A stretch of 64,000 nt of DNA, from assembly GCF_018919065.1 (NCBI RefSeq), contig NZ_JAHLQG010000052.1, positions 17,230-81,229 of the forward strand. The letters are read 5' to 3'. The notes under the pieces are model-generated. The model was given only the letters and a program-made list of their open reading frames with translations, was not told the DNA's origin and ran no database searches. The position numbers and the translations under genes were made by a program. Positions 42,266 to 51,556 of the stretch are shown here, one piece after another; within the stretch, counting starts at the first letter, position 1; every line of letters begins with the position of its first letter. This DNA comes from Blautia sp. MSJ-9 (GTDB lineage: Bacteria; Bacillota; Clostridia; Lachnospirales; Lachnospiraceae).

Positions 42266-42284
42266 AATTTTTACATTTTATAGA

Positions 42285-43025
42285 TCAGTCAAAAAATTCA
42301 ATTCCCATCAATGTTAATCCCTGTGCCGGAGCTGTCGGGCCTGCCGTTTCGCGGTTGCAGGCTTCCAGGATTGCCTTTACTCTCTCCGGTGGATATTGAC
42401 CGTTTCCTACTTCTATCAACGTTCCTGCGATAATACGAACCATGTTGTAAAGGAATCCTGTTCCTGTTACGCGGATAGTTACGATGTCTCCGTCACGCCA
42501 TACATCAATTCCTGTTACTGTACGAATGGTTGTTTTTACCTGCGCTTTTGCACCGCAAAAAGAAGCAAAATCATGCTGTCCAATCAGGTATGAGGTTGCA
42601 GCTTTCATCTTATCTACATCCAGTTTATAGTGATAGAAATAGGTGTATAAGCGCTCTGTCGGAACCGGGAATTTGCGGTTCAGGATGCGGTATTCATATG
42701 TTTTTTCGCTGTCGCAGTAGCGGGGATGGAAATCCGGTTCTACTTCTTCGGAGAGCTGAATACGGATATCTTCCGGAAGCCGCTGGTTCAGTGCATAAGA
42801 AATCTTTTCTCCCGGGATGCGTGTGTCAGTGTCAAATACTGCCACATTTCCCATGGCATGAACACCTGCATCTGTACGGCTTGCACCGATAGTTTCTATT
42901 TTCTCTCCCAGAAGCTCAGACAGTGTATCATTTAATACCCCCTGCACGGTAATTCCGTTTGGCTGTGTCTGCCAGCCGCAGTAGTTTGTGCCGTCATATG
43001 CAACTACAAGGCCAATTCTTTTCAT
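42285..43025 (-). CDS. truA: tRNA pseudouridine(38-40) synthase
   Basis: This 246-residue TruA converts uridines 38-40 of the anticodon arm to pseudouridine. It has the catalytic Asp in the SRTDAGVHA motif (about residues 49-57), the YDGTNYCGWQ N-terminus and FLYNMVRIIAGTL near residue 200. The length is typical. AGGAG lies 9 bases before the ATG at 43025. It usually follows ecfT directly; here more than 5 kb of catabolic genes and a decayed ORF lie between. A strong terminator follows, so it is no longer continuous with rplM. Confidence 0.95.
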   Translation of the reverse strand: MKRIGLVVAYDGTNYCGWQTQPNGITVQGVLNDTLSELLGEKIETIGASRTDAGVHAMGNVAVFDTDTRIPGEKISYALNQRLPEDIRIQLSEEVEPDFHPRYCDSEKTYEYRILNRKFPVPTERLYTYFYHYKLDVDKMKAATSYLIGQHDFASFCGAKAQVKTTIRTVTGIDVWRDGDIVTIRVTGTGFLYNMVRIIAGTLIEVGNGQYPPERVKAILEACNRETAGPTAPAQGLTLMGIEFFD

Positions 43026-43069
43026 CTGTTTTCCTCCATAAAATAAATCTATAATATTTACCCAAGCAA

Positions 43070-43132
43070 AAAATCATGTGCTTCGTTGTTTACTGATTCA
43101 TAACCAATAACTGCCTCGCAGTTCAGTTTAAC
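43070..43132. repeat. Short dispersed repeat, family 2, copy 1
   Basis: AAAATCATGTGCTTCG...CATAACCA-ATAACTGC-CTCGCAGTT...GTTTAAC matches 61672-61732 closely, including the AACTGC/GCAGTT mini-hairpin. The two copies share order and spacing but differ in several bases. Confidence 0.6.
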
Positions 43133-43191
43133 ATTTCATTTTAATGTATTTGTTAAATAATATCATAAATCTATTTTAGGGTAAAGCTATT

Positions 43192-43489
43192 TCACACGGT
43201 AAAAACCTGATGGTACTCAGAAAAATGTTCGTTCTGATAGGGCAGAATCTTCATGGCACAGTAACTGATATTAATCAGATTGACCAGCATTTCAATCCCT
43301 TTGCATAGGAACATGCATAATAAAATACATTCAGTGATTTCTCCGTTATTCCGGATAAAAATGCTGATACAGAAACCGGATGGAATGTACGGATTCTAAG
43401 GTCAGTATGGATAATATCAGCAGAAATAAGGTATCTGCTGTCGAAACAGAAAAAGTTGTAAAGTGGTGAAAATTCTTTATTAAAAAAAG
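43192..43489 (-). pseudogene. Decayed, frameshifted coding remnant
   Basis: Read on the minus strand, one frame gives FFNKEFSPLYNFFCFDSRYL, then ISADIIHTDLRIRTFHPVSV and LNVFYYACSYAKG, and stops. The adjacent frame then gives KGIEMLVNLINISYCAMKI continuing LPYQNEHFSEYHQ to the stop at 43192. The sense of both pieces and the overlap at AKG/KGIE near 43300 point to one gene broken by a single-base frameshift. It has no start codon or Shine-Dalgarno in place. I do not recognise the family; a transposase tail is possible. The rest of 43026-43539 holds a short repeat and nothing else I can support. Confidence 0.45.
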
Positions 43490-43539
43490 ATATTCCTGTC
43501 TATTTCATGCACAATAATAAAGGCTTCTTATACTTTCCA

Positions 43540-44484
43540 TTAATTATCTGTTGAAGTCCTGTTACCGATAAGATGATTCGAAAAATCTTCAAAAATCTGT
43601 CTAACAAACAATGGTTTTCTGCCTGTCAGTTTTTCAAAATCATTCGTATAAACACTCATCTGATTTTGACGGATTGCTTTCCCGAAAGTAACCATTCCAT
43701 CAGAACAAAACGGAAAATTCTTTGCCGTATCAGCCCACATTTCTTCTGTTGTTCTGGGCACTCCGATTGAATCAAAATATGCATACATCTCATCATCCGT
43801 AATATATTTATATACCACTTTCTTCCCTGTTACTTCTGAGGCAATTTCGAGAAAATCAGCAATTGTTAACAGCTCTGCTCCATTAATATTCAAAACTTTA
43901 TCAATATCTTCAGACATTGCCGCATATGCTGCAGCTGTTGCGCAATCGTCACGAGATATAAACGCCATCTTTCCTTCACCCATATTATTTGCCAGAACTC
44001 CATTAGTTCGCTCATATGCTTCTACAAAAGAAGAAACCATTGCCTCGGCATACTGCGAATCACGAAGAATCAGATAATGTATCGGTTGTTCTTTGATATA
44101 ATTTTCTGTCCAGACATGATCATTTACCTCATATGTATTAATATCTTTTTCACCAGCACCTACAATAGAAGTATACACCAGCTTTTTGACACCGGCACGT
44201 ACTGCTGCATCAATTGCAGTTTTATGTGCAGCTCTTCTTTTAGGTCCTACAAAAGGCATGGAAATCAATACAACAGTATCTGCTCCTTTAAATGTTTCCA
44301 CAAGAGTTTCTGCATTATTAAAATCAGCCACCCTTGTTTCAATTCCCATTTCTTTGTACTTTTTAAGTGCTTTTTCTCTTGGTGCAGTAAAAATCAAATC
44401 CTCATGAGGATATTTTTCCAGAAGTATTCCGGCAGATTTTCCTCCGAAATTTCCATCAACACCATTAAGCAATATTTTTTTCAT
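43540..44484 (-). CDS. NmrA/SDR-type NAD(P)-binding protein
   Basis: This 314-residue atypical short-chain dehydrogenase of the NmrA-like/NAD(P)H azoreductase type has an N-terminal dinucleotide-binding motif ILLNGVDGNFGGKSA (consensus GxxGxxG), DFNNAETL, GADTVVLISMP, and a central YTSIVGAG. A C-terminal half contains LNINGAELLTIADFLEIASEVTG, the substrate-sensing region. The frame opens at 44559, but the ATG at 44484 after AGGAAG gives the family start. It follows the MFS transporter gene with 19 bases between them, so they are co-transcribed. It could reduce a product or by-product of the neighbouring methyltransferase-like pathway, or act as a redox sensor. The reaction is not known. Confidence 0.82.
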   Translation of the reverse strand: MKKILLNGVDGNFGGKSAGILLEKYPHEDLIFTAPREKALKKYKEMGIETRVADFNNAETLVETFKGADTVVLISMPFVGPKRRAAHKTAIDAAVRAGVKKLVYTSIVGAGEKDINTYEVNDHVWTENYIKEQPIHYLILRDSQYAEAMVSSFVEAYERTNGVLANNMGEGKMAFISRDDCATAAAYAAMSEDIDKVLNINGAELLTIADFLEIASEVTGKKVVYKYITDDEMYAYFDSIGVPRTTEEMWADTAKNFPFCSDGMVTFGKAIRQNQMSVYTNDFEKLTGRKPLFVRQIFEDFSNHLIGNRTSTDN

Positions 44485-44503
44485 AATCAGTACTTCCTTT
44501 CTA

Positions 44504-45697
44504 CTACAATTTAACCAGTTCTTTTTCAAGCAATACACCCAATCCAACAGCAATTGCAATCACAACTGCAGTCAGGATAAAAATTTCTGAATAATTATTT
44601 CCTGCAATTGGAGCAATAATATAAGATGGAACTATTACCGCTCCACCTAACTGAAATGTTGTAATCAACCCTCCTGCTGTAGAAATATTATCAGATGAAA
44701 TTTCTCTTAATCTAATCGGCATTGTGAAATAAATTGGCATTGCACCTCCAATAGCAATCCCTGTAATAAAATATATAATTATCATAAGGATTTGTTCATG
44801 AAGCATCCATCCCCCAATACATCCTATAATAGAAATTCCTCCAAATAAAAAGATAAGTCTTGAAAATTTCTTTAACTTTCGATACAAAACGGGCCCTATA
44901 ACTGCACCAACCATATTTCCAAATGATATCATAGATGCAACAGTACCTGCCTGCGATTTAGAAAATCCATGAATTTCCATAAGTGCAGCTGGAAGAAATG
45001 TATTTAATGTAATAGTCGCTCCCAGAATACAGAATAAACTGACTGCAGTAAACCAGATACCTTTGCAGCTCAGAACGTCCGAAAATTTTCCTTTTTGCTC
45101 TGAAGATCTATCTGCATTTCTGAATTCTGTATTTTCAGCATTTTCTTTCTCTATACAATAGTTCCCTGCCCATATAACAGTAATTACAACTGCGTATACT
45201 AATGCTCCAACATAAGCTTTTTGTAATGTTGAATACAAAACTGCAGATGTTGCAGTTGCAAAAGTCTGCGCAAGCATACCGGCCGTAGTATATATTCCCA
45301 TAAATAAAACTGATTTTTCTGCAGGAACTACTTCTTCCAATACTCTTGCGCTATTAACAAACAGTGTAATAGAAGATGCGCCACTAAATGCCATGCAAAT
45401 CCATAGTGTAGAATAACTTTCTGCAAAAATACGACCTGTAAGTCCTAATATAGTAAAAGCAAGTCCCAACTGTATTGCATTTCTATAGCCAATTTTATCA
45501 GACAATTTTCCCAATGGAATGCTCAGAAAAATTGCCGGAAGCATTGGTGCAGTAAATAAAAACGCAAAACGAGAAGCAGATATTTGATACGCTGTTATCA
45601 GATCAATCGAAAACACATTCATCTGATATTGAGCATAAGCAGCAACAGTAGATGCCAGCATAAGACTTATAAATGTATATTTCTGTTTTTTATTCAA
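44504..45697 (-). CDS. Major facilitator superfamily transporter
   Basis: This 397-residue MFS permease has twelve predicted TMs. The loop 2-3 motif reads GKLSDKIGYRNAIQLG (about residues 61-76), close to the MFS GxxxDRxGRR signature. The long frame starts at ATG 45718, but GGAAGGAG lies within its first codons. A TTG at 45695-45697 lies 8 bases past that Shine-Dalgarno and gives LNKKQKYTFISLM, so the TTG is the likely start. It lies between the GcvT/LigM-like gene and the NmrA-like gene and probably brings in the substrate of that pathway, or exports its product. Confidence 0.87.
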   Translation of the reverse strand: MNKKQKYTFISLMLASTVAAYAQYQMNVFSIDLITAYQISASRFAFLFTAPMLPAIFLSIPLGKLSDKIGYRNAIQLGLAFTILGLTGRIFAESYSTLWICMAFSGASSITLFVNSARVLEEVVPAEKSVLFMGIYTTAGMLAQTFATATSAVLYSTLQKAYVGALVYAVVITVIWAGNYCIEKENAENTEFRNADRSSEQKGKFSDVLSCKGIWFTAVSLFCILGATITLNTFLPAALMEIHGFSKSQAGTVASMISFGNMVGAVIGPVLYRKLKKFSRLIFLFGGISIIGCIGGWMLHEQILMIIIYFITGIAIGGAMPIYFTMPIRLREISSDNISTAGGLITTFQLGGAVIVPSYIIAPIAGNNYSEIFILTAVVIAIAVGLGVLLEKELVKL

Positions 45698-45728
45698 TAT
45701 GTATCTCCTTCCAAACAATATATGAAAA

Positions 45729-45750
45729 GCGGCTGTCGTAAAACAGCCGC
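45729..45750 (-). terminator. Hairpin between the methyltransferase-like and MFS genes
   Basis: GCGGCTGT (45729-45736) and ACAGCCGC (45743-45750) form a perfect 8-bp stem. On the minus strand it is followed by TTTTC, so it may be a partial terminator that lowers expression of the transporter relative to the enzyme. Confidence 0.65.
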
Positions 45751-45763
45751 CCCCTGTTAAACC

Positions 45764-47113
45764 TTAGAATAAATGAGGAATTTCTTCTACATCTTTGTTT
45801 TCATTGCGGATAAACTCGCTATTATAAGGAAGTTTTTTTACTGTTGCACGTACTTTCATCTGACGCGTACCAGGAGTCCCCCACAAAATTTCCAGTTTCG
45901 TTCCTTCTTTTGCATATTTAGGATTAATAAATCCAAGAGAAATCATACTATTGTAATTATAGGAAATTATTCTTCCAGATGAAATGCCAATCTGGTTTTC
46001 TCCGGCAAATACCTTATCTGCTCTATAAGTGAATCCTGGTTCTTCCGGCTGTTCATTCCAGAATACATCACTCTGTACGGAAATATCTTCACAAGGTTCC
46101 TCTCCCGGAATCAGTTTCGTAGTAAAAATTTTTCCTACATCCTCTCCATTCCATTCAAGAGTTACTGCTGTTCTGCGTTTTTCTTCAGCAAGTTTCAAAA
46201 GAGCATCTTTTCCGGTAAAATCATGATTAAATTTCACAAGGAAATCCCATCCAACATCAAATGGCGTCATAAAACGACTTTCAAGATCATCTCCCACACT
46301 GCCAAGCAGATAACGTTTAATATTATAAAAAGCAGTCTCCGGATGCTGATACAGATAATTGGCCAGTCCTTCTCCCGATTCAAACCATGGAAGCGGATAA
46401 TGGAGATTGATGTTTGGAAATCCTGCTTCCGTATGATTAAAAAGATTATAGGCATGAAGTCCTAATTTCTGAGCACCAAATTTTTTCCCGCTTTCCCAAA
46501 CCTTATCATAAATATATACAAACTCTGAAATATCCCCATGAATTTCATAAGCAAGGTTGCCAGACATCCCAAGGCGAATAATACGTACTGTCTTTCCATC
46601 TACATCCTGACATCTATGACGTGCAAATTTAATATCATGTAAATCCGCCTGAAAAGCATCTTCCAGAATTTCAAGAGATTTTTCTCCATCAATTTGAATA
46701 ATATATTCTTTTCCTGACATATCTTCCCCATGTACATCCATTTCAGATGATTCTACAAGATACGCAAGAGGTGGATTTAACCAATATGTTCGGATTCTGT
46801 CCTCAGCAACCTTAATTGCAACACCATCTGTCATAATCTGTCCTTTTTCATTGCAGATTACTGCATGACGAAGCCCTTTCATACCGAGTTTAGAAAAATC
46901 ATTTGTACAGATAGAATTAAAAAACTTGATCACATCCGGTCCATACACATCGTAAATTGGTGAAATCATCAGTGCAGTTCCAATCCATGCACTTGTCTGG
47001 TATGCTTTAATCTCCGGTCTTACTCCTCGATATTCATATGGAAGCAATGCTCCCGGTGCAACCTGATATAGTAAACTGGCACCTTCCATTAGTGGATTTC
47101 TTGATTCGTTCAT
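45764..47113 (-). CDS. GcvT/LigM-like tetrahydrofolate-dependent methyltransferase (candidate O-demethylase)
   Basis: This 449-residue protein has the GcvT fold: a THF-binding N-terminal part with IGTALMISPIYDVYGPDVIKFFN, LRHAVICNEKGQIMTDGV, LGMSGNLAYEIHG, the GLHAYNLFNHTEAGF segment, and a C-terminal GcvT_C domain ending with ISYNYNSMISLGFINPKY and GTPGTRQMKVRATV. It is longer than the glycine-cleavage T protein (about 370) and no gcvH/gcvP is nearby, so glycine cleavage is unlikely. The length and the HTE-G-F region resemble aryl-ether demethylases such as LigM/DesA, or DMSP demethylase, which move a methyl group from a substrate to THF. The start is ATG 47113; an upstream ATG at 47203 lies in the divergent promoter region. 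Substrate unknown. Confidence 0.78.
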   Translation of the reverse strand: MNESRNPLMEGASLLYQVAPGALLPYEYRGVRPEIKAYQTSAWIGTALMISPIYDVYGPDVIKFFNSICTNDFSKLGMKGLRHAVICNEKGQIMTDGVAIKVAEDRIRTYWLNPPLAYLVESSEMDVHGEDMSGKEYIIQIDGEKSLEILEDAFQADLHDIKFARHRCQDVDGKTVRIIRLGMSGNLAYEIHGDISEFVYIYDKVWESGKKFGAQKLGLHAYNLFNHTEAGFPNINLHYPLPWFESGEGLANYLYQHPETAFYNIKRYLLGSVGDDLESRFMTPFDVGWDFLVKFNHDFTGKDALLKLAEEKRRTAVTLEWNGEDVGKIFTTKLIPGEEPCEDISVQSDVFWNEQPEEPGFTYRADKVFAGENQIGISSGRIISYNYNSMISLGFINPKYAKEGTKLEILWGTPGTRQMKVRATVKKLPYNSEFIRNENKDVEEIPHLF

Positions 47114-47171
47114 AATTTTCCCCTTTTTTTTATATATTTTTGTACACTTTCTAAACCCAAGTATAATACAC

Positions 47172-47200
47172 TTGTTTTTTATATTCATCGTCTGTATAAT
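47172..47200 (+). promoter_or_regulatory. Promoter of the PucR-type regulator gene
   Basis: TTGTTT (47172-47177), 17-base spacer, TATAAT (47195-47200) lies 56 bases before the start codon. It overlaps the upstream end of the open frame, supporting the start at 47256. The minus-strand promoter of the methyltransferase-like gene must lie in the same 142 bases. Confidence 0.6.
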
Positions 47201-47255
47201 CAAAAAAACAGATACTATTTTTATACATAAATGTCCATATTACAGGAGGGTTCCT

Positions 47256-48776
47256 ATGAAACTCAATATTCATCAGATTTTTGAACAAATTTCTGCAGAT
47301 ATTTTTGTAATAAAAGAACAAAATCAAAATTCCTGCACAATTACCCGCGTACGGAAATTTTTACCTGAAACAACAGTTATTGACTCTGATACTCTTTATC
47401 TGATTGATTCGTCGTATTCTTTCCCACCAGATTTTTCCTTTCCAGCACATATGCTTTTTATTAATCAATATCCCGAATCTGTTCCCTCTGTTTTTCTCTC
47501 CTGCAGTGTTCTCACTACAACAGATATTTCTATAGATTCGCTACTGTATACTATATCTGATATCATTGCAGAATATCAAAATTGGGAATGTCAGGTTCTT
47601 CAATGTATTTTAAAAAATTCATCATTAAAAAATATTTTACAAATATGTACAAAAATGCTCAAAAATCCTATCGCTATTTTTGACATGCAACAAAATCTTT
47701 TAATGACGGCCGGCCATGTTCCAGATATTTCCACCAAAGGAGAACTTTGGAATTATGTTCTGTCTCATGGCCGTTCGCCTGACGAATCAGAAATCAGTCC
47801 GAGTCTTAATTCACTTTTAAATAATGGACGTAAACCTTTTTTCTTCCAGTCAGATAATCGCTTCCACAAAATAAAGCGACTCATTGCACCACTCTATCGA
47901 AATGAATCAATATTTGGTACATTGGCATTAAGTGATGTTTCTGCAGAATTTACACCTGGAGAATATCTGAATGTCGTACAGATTCAGACATTTATTGAAC
48001 AGGCAATTCAACATACCACTGAATTTGCTTTTTCAAGTAAACATATGCCATGGTACATTGAACAGCTTATAAGAGGGAAAGAAATTAATCAGGAAGTACT
48101 TTTTTTCAATCTTGCGCGTAATGGATTTATTAAAGAAAAGAAATATTTTGTCTGGACTTTTCAAAAAGACTCAGCAGATGGACCATCTATAAAAAATTTC
48201 ATTCCCAATATTTCATATCTCCTGAATCTTGAGATGATATATAATTATTCTGATCAAATTGTTGCAGTCGACCAAAATCTTGAACACTATCACAACTTAA
48301 CACTTTACAAAAAAATGACTAATTTTCTAAATCAATGTCATATGTATTTTGGTCAAAGTATGTGCTTTGAAAACATTACGGAGTTGCATACTGCATTTAT
48401 GCAGTCTCAGATAGCTTTAAGTCAAAGAAAAAAAGAACCAGGGATATCTTTTCTGGAAATTTTGCCAGAATATCTTGTAAAAACATTATTTACATCAAAT
48501 GAAGCAGATGGATTGATGTTTCCATCTATGAAAAATTTTCAAAACATAAAAAAAGAATACCGACAGGATTTACTCATCTGCCTTGAACAATATATTTCTT
48601 CCGGTCTGAATTTATCGGCAACAGCTTCTAATTTATTTATACATCGTCATACTGTTATTTATCGGATAAAAAAAATAGAAGATTTATTAAATATAACTTT
48701 TTCTAAGCTGTCTCAATCAGAACTCGGGTTACTTTGGTTATCCTGCCAAAGGCTTCTTTTAAAACCTTTCGATTAA
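47256..48776 (+). CDS. PucR/CdaR-type transcriptional regulator
   Basis: This 506-residue regulator has an N-terminal ligand-sensing region of about 400 residues and a C-terminal PucR-type HTH: NLSATASNLFIHRHTVIYRI then KKIEDLL (about residues 455-480). The middle part with NPIAIFDMQQNLLMTAG and later IAPLYRNESIFGTLALSDV is a GAF-like sensor. The ATG at 47256 follows AGGAGGG with 5 bases of spacing. It is divergent from the methyltransferase-like operon and is the likely activator of it. Base composition is AT-rich compared with neighbouring ecf and ribosomal genes, consistent with transfer of the whole module into the ecf-truA interval. Confidence 0.85.
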   Translation: MKLNIHQIFEQISADIFVIKEQNQNSCTITRVRKFLPETTVIDSDTLYLIDSSYSFPPDFSFPAHMLFINQYPESVPSVFLSCSVLTTTDISIDSLLYTISDIIAEYQNWECQVLQCILKNSSLKNILQICTKMLKNPIAIFDMQQNLLMTAGHVPDISTKGELWNYVLSHGRSPDESEISPSLNSLLNNGRKPFFFQSDNRFHKIKRLIAPLYRNESIFGTLALSDVSAEFTPGEYLNVVQIQTFIEQAIQHTTEFAFSSKHMPWYIEQLIRGKEINQEVLFFNLARNGFIKEKKYFVWTFQKDSADGPSIKNFIPNISYLLNLEMIYNYSDQIVAVDQNLEHYHNLTLYKKMTNFLNQCHMYFGQSMCFENITELHTAFMQSQIALSQRKKEPGISFLEILPEYLVKTLFTSNEADGLMFPSMKNFQNIKKEYRQDLLICLEQYISSGLNLSATASNLFIHRHTVIYRIKKIEDLLNITFSKLSQSELGLLWLSCQRLLLKPFD

Positions 48777-48836
48777 TGTTTATTATAGAATCTTTATAAC
48801 AGATAAAAATATGCCTTTTTCTGTTCATAAATAGAA

Positions 48837-48873
48837 ATATGCTGTAACCCATTTTTACCGGATTACAGCATAT
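48837..48873. terminator. Bidirectional terminator between the PucR gene and ecfT
   Basis: ATATGCTGTAA (48837-48847) and TTACAGCATAT (48863-48873) form a perfect 11-bp stem between convergent genes. Confidence 0.85.
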
Positions 48874-48911
48874 AAAATATCATTATAAATCAGTAACTAT
48901 TCCGTATCTCA

Positions 48912-49715
48912 TCAAATTCCTGCGATTCTGAATATAATCGCAATCGCCAGATAAGCAAACATCACCACATATGCAATATAATCTCTGGATTCATAATGGA
49001 GTGGCTTCATCTGTGTTCTGTTATCGCCGCCATGGTAGCATCTTGCTTCCATGGCCATTGCCAGATCGTTAGCTCTTCGGAATGCTGAGATAAACAGCGG
49101 TACCAGAAGCGGAATCATGTTCTTAGCTTTCTGGATCAGATTTCCGTTTTCAAAATCTGCGCCACGTGCAATCTGTGCTTTCATGATCTTATCTGTCTCT
49201 TCAAGAAGAATCGGGATAAATCTTAATGCAATGGACATCATCATGGCAATCTCATGGATTGGTACATGAAGTTTATTCAGTGGTCTGAGCAGACGTTCCA
49301 AGCCGTCTGTAAGCTGATTTGGCGTGGTTGTCAGTGTCATAACGGAAGAACCAATCACAAGATAAGTCAGGCGGATAGCCATTCTTCCAGCAAGTTTCAG
49401 GCCTTCTTCTGTTACATGAAAGATTCCCCACTGCCAGAGAACTTTTCCCGGAGTCAGCAGGATGTTAAATACTACAGTGATCATAAGCAGCATTACGATT
49501 GCTTTCAGTCCCTTGAACATGAATTTCGGCGGAACTTTTGAGATTATGATCATGCCTGCCAGAAATAAAGTTGCTACTGCATATCCCGGAAATGTATGAA
49601 ATACAAATACAGAAATAATAAATACAAGTGTACCTACCAGCTTCGCTCTTGGGTCCATTCTGTGAAGAACAGATTTGGCAGGATAGTACTGTCCTAATGT
49701 AATGTCTCGGATCAT
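48912..49715 (-). CDS. ecfT: Energy-coupling factor transporter transmembrane protein EcfT
   Basis: This 267-residue EcfT has about five to six TMs and the two conserved coupling motifs: ARG in MKAQIARGADF (about residues 162-172) and AMEARCY (about 200-206), which contact the two ATPases. The N-terminal signature SVLHRMDPRAKLVG (about 15-28) is clear. It lets shared ATPases power several vitamin-specific S-components. It overlaps ecfA2 by 4 bases. In most Firmicutes truA, rplM and rpsI come straight after it; here a terminator and the inserted module follow. Confidence 0.95.
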   Translation of the reverse strand: MIRDITLGQYYPAKSVLHRMDPRAKLVGTLVFIISVFVFHTFPGYAVATLFLAGMIIISKVPPKFMFKGLKAIVMLLMITVVFNILLTPGKVLWQWGIFHVTEEGLKLAGRMAIRLTYLVIGSSVMTLTTTPNQLTDGLERLLRPLNKLHVPIHEIAMMMSIALRFIPILLEETDKIMKAQIARGADFENGNLIQKAKNMIPLLVPLFISAFRRANDLAMAMEARCYHGGDNRTQMKPLHYESRDYIAYVVMFAYLAIAIIFRIAGI

Positions 49716-50620
49716 GCTTCCTGTCCTCCCTTATTTTCCTTCTCATCTGTACGGAGCAGCTTCTCCGGAGCAGTCTTTTTCAGCACTGCCAGAATATTCT
49801 CTTTCGCTTCCTCCACCGTAGTTGCGGTCACATCTACATCCAGTCCTTTTTCTTTGAGAGCATGCATGATATATGTGATCTGAGGAGCTGCAAGTCCCAT
49901 AGCTTCCAGTTCTCTGTAATGGGCAAATACTGCCTTCGGCGCATCATCATAGGCGATTTCTCCATCATTGACTACGATCAGTCTCTCCGCATATTTGGCA
50001 ATATCCTCCATACTGTGAGATACAAGGATAATCGTAATTCCTCTTACTTTATGAAGCTCTGCAATCTGATCAAGGATATCATCCCGCCCTTTCGGATCCA
50101 GCCCTGCAGTCGGCTCGTCCAGAATGAGAATTTTCGGGTTCATAGCCAGAACTCCGGCAATCGCAACTCGTTTCTTCTGTCCACCTGAAAGTTCAAACGG
50201 GGATTTGCTATAATTTTCTTCCTTAAAACCTACATGCTGCAATGCTTTCTTAGCTTCTACTTCTGCCTCTTCTCTGGACAGTCCCTGATTCATCGGTCCA
50301 AAGCAGACATCAGAAAGGACATCATTCTCGAAAAGCTGATGCTCCGGATACTGAAATACCAGGCCTACCTCACTTCGCAGTGCACGGCGATCGTATTTCT
50401 CTCCCCAGATATCCTCTCCATTGTATGTGATCGTACCGGAAGTCGGACGGATCAGTGCATTAAAATGCTGGATCAGGGTAGACTTTCCGCTTCCTGTATG
50501 CCCGATAATTCCAATAAACTGTCCATCCGGAATAGAAAGATTTACATCTTTTAGCGCATGGATTTCATAAGCAGTTCCCGGACTGTAAGTGTATGTTACA
50601 TTCTTTAATTCTATAGACAT
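49712..50620 (-). CDS. ecfA2: Energy-coupling factor ATPase EcfA2
   Basis: This 302-residue ATPase has Walker [10 protein letters not shown] (about residues 36-44), Q-loop [11 protein letters not shown], signature LSGGQKKR, Walker [13 protein letters not shown] and His switch in VSHSMED. The QYPEHQLFE sequence marks the A2 subunit. The C-terminal ~30 residues (KENKGGQEA) are charged and unstructured. It overlaps ecfA1 by 10 bases and ecfT by 4, so the module is one translationally coupled unit for micronutrient uptake. Confidence 0.94.
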   Translation of the reverse strand: MSIELKNVTYTYSPGTAYEIHALKDVNLSIPDGQFIGIIGHTGSGKSTLIQHFNALIRPTSGTITYNGEDIWGEKYDRRALRSEVGLVFQYPEHQLFENDVLSDVCFGPMNQGLSREEAEVEAKKALQHVGFKEENYSKSPFELSGGQKKRVAIAGVLAMNPKILILDEPTAGLDPKGRDDILDQIAELHKVRGITIILVSHSMEDIAKYAERLIVVNDGEIAYDDAPKAVFAHYRELEAMGLAAPQITYIMHALKEKGLDVDVTATTVEEAKENILAVLKKTAPEKLLRTDEKENKGGQEA

Positions 50621-51456
50621 AAGGCATTCACCAGCTCCTCTGTAGTCAGTATTCCCTCCGGAATATCCACTCCGGCTTTATGAAGTTCATGTGCCAGAAG
50701 TGTTACCTGTGGCACATCCAGTCTGTATTCCTTCAGAGTCTCCACCTGAGAAAAAATCTCCTTCGGTGTTCCCTGCATCACTACTTCTCCGCTGTCCATC
50801 ACATATACTTTATCTGCGCGTACAACCTCTTCCATATAGTGTGTGATCAGAATTACAGTCACTCCCTCCTGCTTATTAAGATCACTGACTGCCTCCAGAA
50901 CTTCCTTTCGTCCATTCGGATCAAGCATCGCAGTTGGCTCATCCAGAATGATGCATTTCGGGCGCATTGCCATCACACCGGCAATAGCAACTCTCTGCTT
51001 CTGACCTCCGGAAAGCTTATTCGGAGAATGATAACGATAAGAGGTCATGCCTGTCTTTTTCAGGCTCTCATCTACTCGCTCCCAGATTTTCTCTGTCGGC
51101 ACTCCCATGTTCTCCGGTCCGAAACCTACATCTTCTTCTACCACAGTTCCTATGATCTGATTGTCAGGATTCTGAAAAACCATGCCCGCTTTCTGGCGGA
51201 CTTTCCATAATTCCGGCTCTTTAGACGTGTCAATCCCATCTACCCATAACGTCCCTTCCGTCGGAATGAGAAGCGCATTCAAATGCTTTGCAAGAGTAGA
51301 TTTTCCAGAACCATTATGTCCCAGAATAGCCACGAATTGTCCGGCTTCAATGTCCAGGTTTACATCATTGACAGCACGCTGCGTATCCTGCACGTTGCCA
51401 TCTTCATCATACTTGAGATAGTCAAATCCCAGCTTGAACGCCTTGATAATTCCCAT
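50611..51456 (-). CDS. ecfA1: Energy-coupling factor ATPase EcfA1
   Basis: This 281-residue ATPase has Walker [11 protein letters not shown]-loop [18 protein letters not shown] (the EcfA1 signature), LSGGQKQR, Walker [13 protein letters not shown] and His switch in ITHYMEE. The frame opens further upstream at 51519, but GAGGAC lies 9 bases before the ATG at 51456, and the protein then starts MGIIKAF in agreement with family lengths, so I use it. It forms the heterodimer with EcfA2. Confidence 0.94.
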   Translation of the reverse strand: MGIIKAFKLGFDYLKYDEDGNVQDTQRAVNDVNLDIEAGQFVAILGHNGSGKSTLAKHLNALLIPTEGTLWVDGIDTSKEPELWKVRQKAGMVFQNPDNQIIGTVVEEDVGFGPENMGVPTEKIWERVDESLKKTGMTSYRYHSPNKLSGGQKQRVAIAGVMAMRPKCIILDEPTAMLDPNGRKEVLEAVSDLNKQEGVTVILITHYMEEVVRADKVYVMDSGEVVMQGTPKEIFSQVETLKEYRLDVPQVTLLAHELHKAGVDIPEGILTTEELVNALCL

Positions 51457-51556
51457 AATATTTTTGTCCTCGTATTTGTATTCACTGTCCATTTTATTCT
51501 CAGAAAATGTACTCTGCAATCAACGGACAGCAACTATTCAGTAACATTTTATTTTC

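Noticed and set aside
45764..47113. Glycine cleavage system T protein
   Set aside because: No gcvH, gcvP or lpd is nearby and the length and neighbours do not fit.
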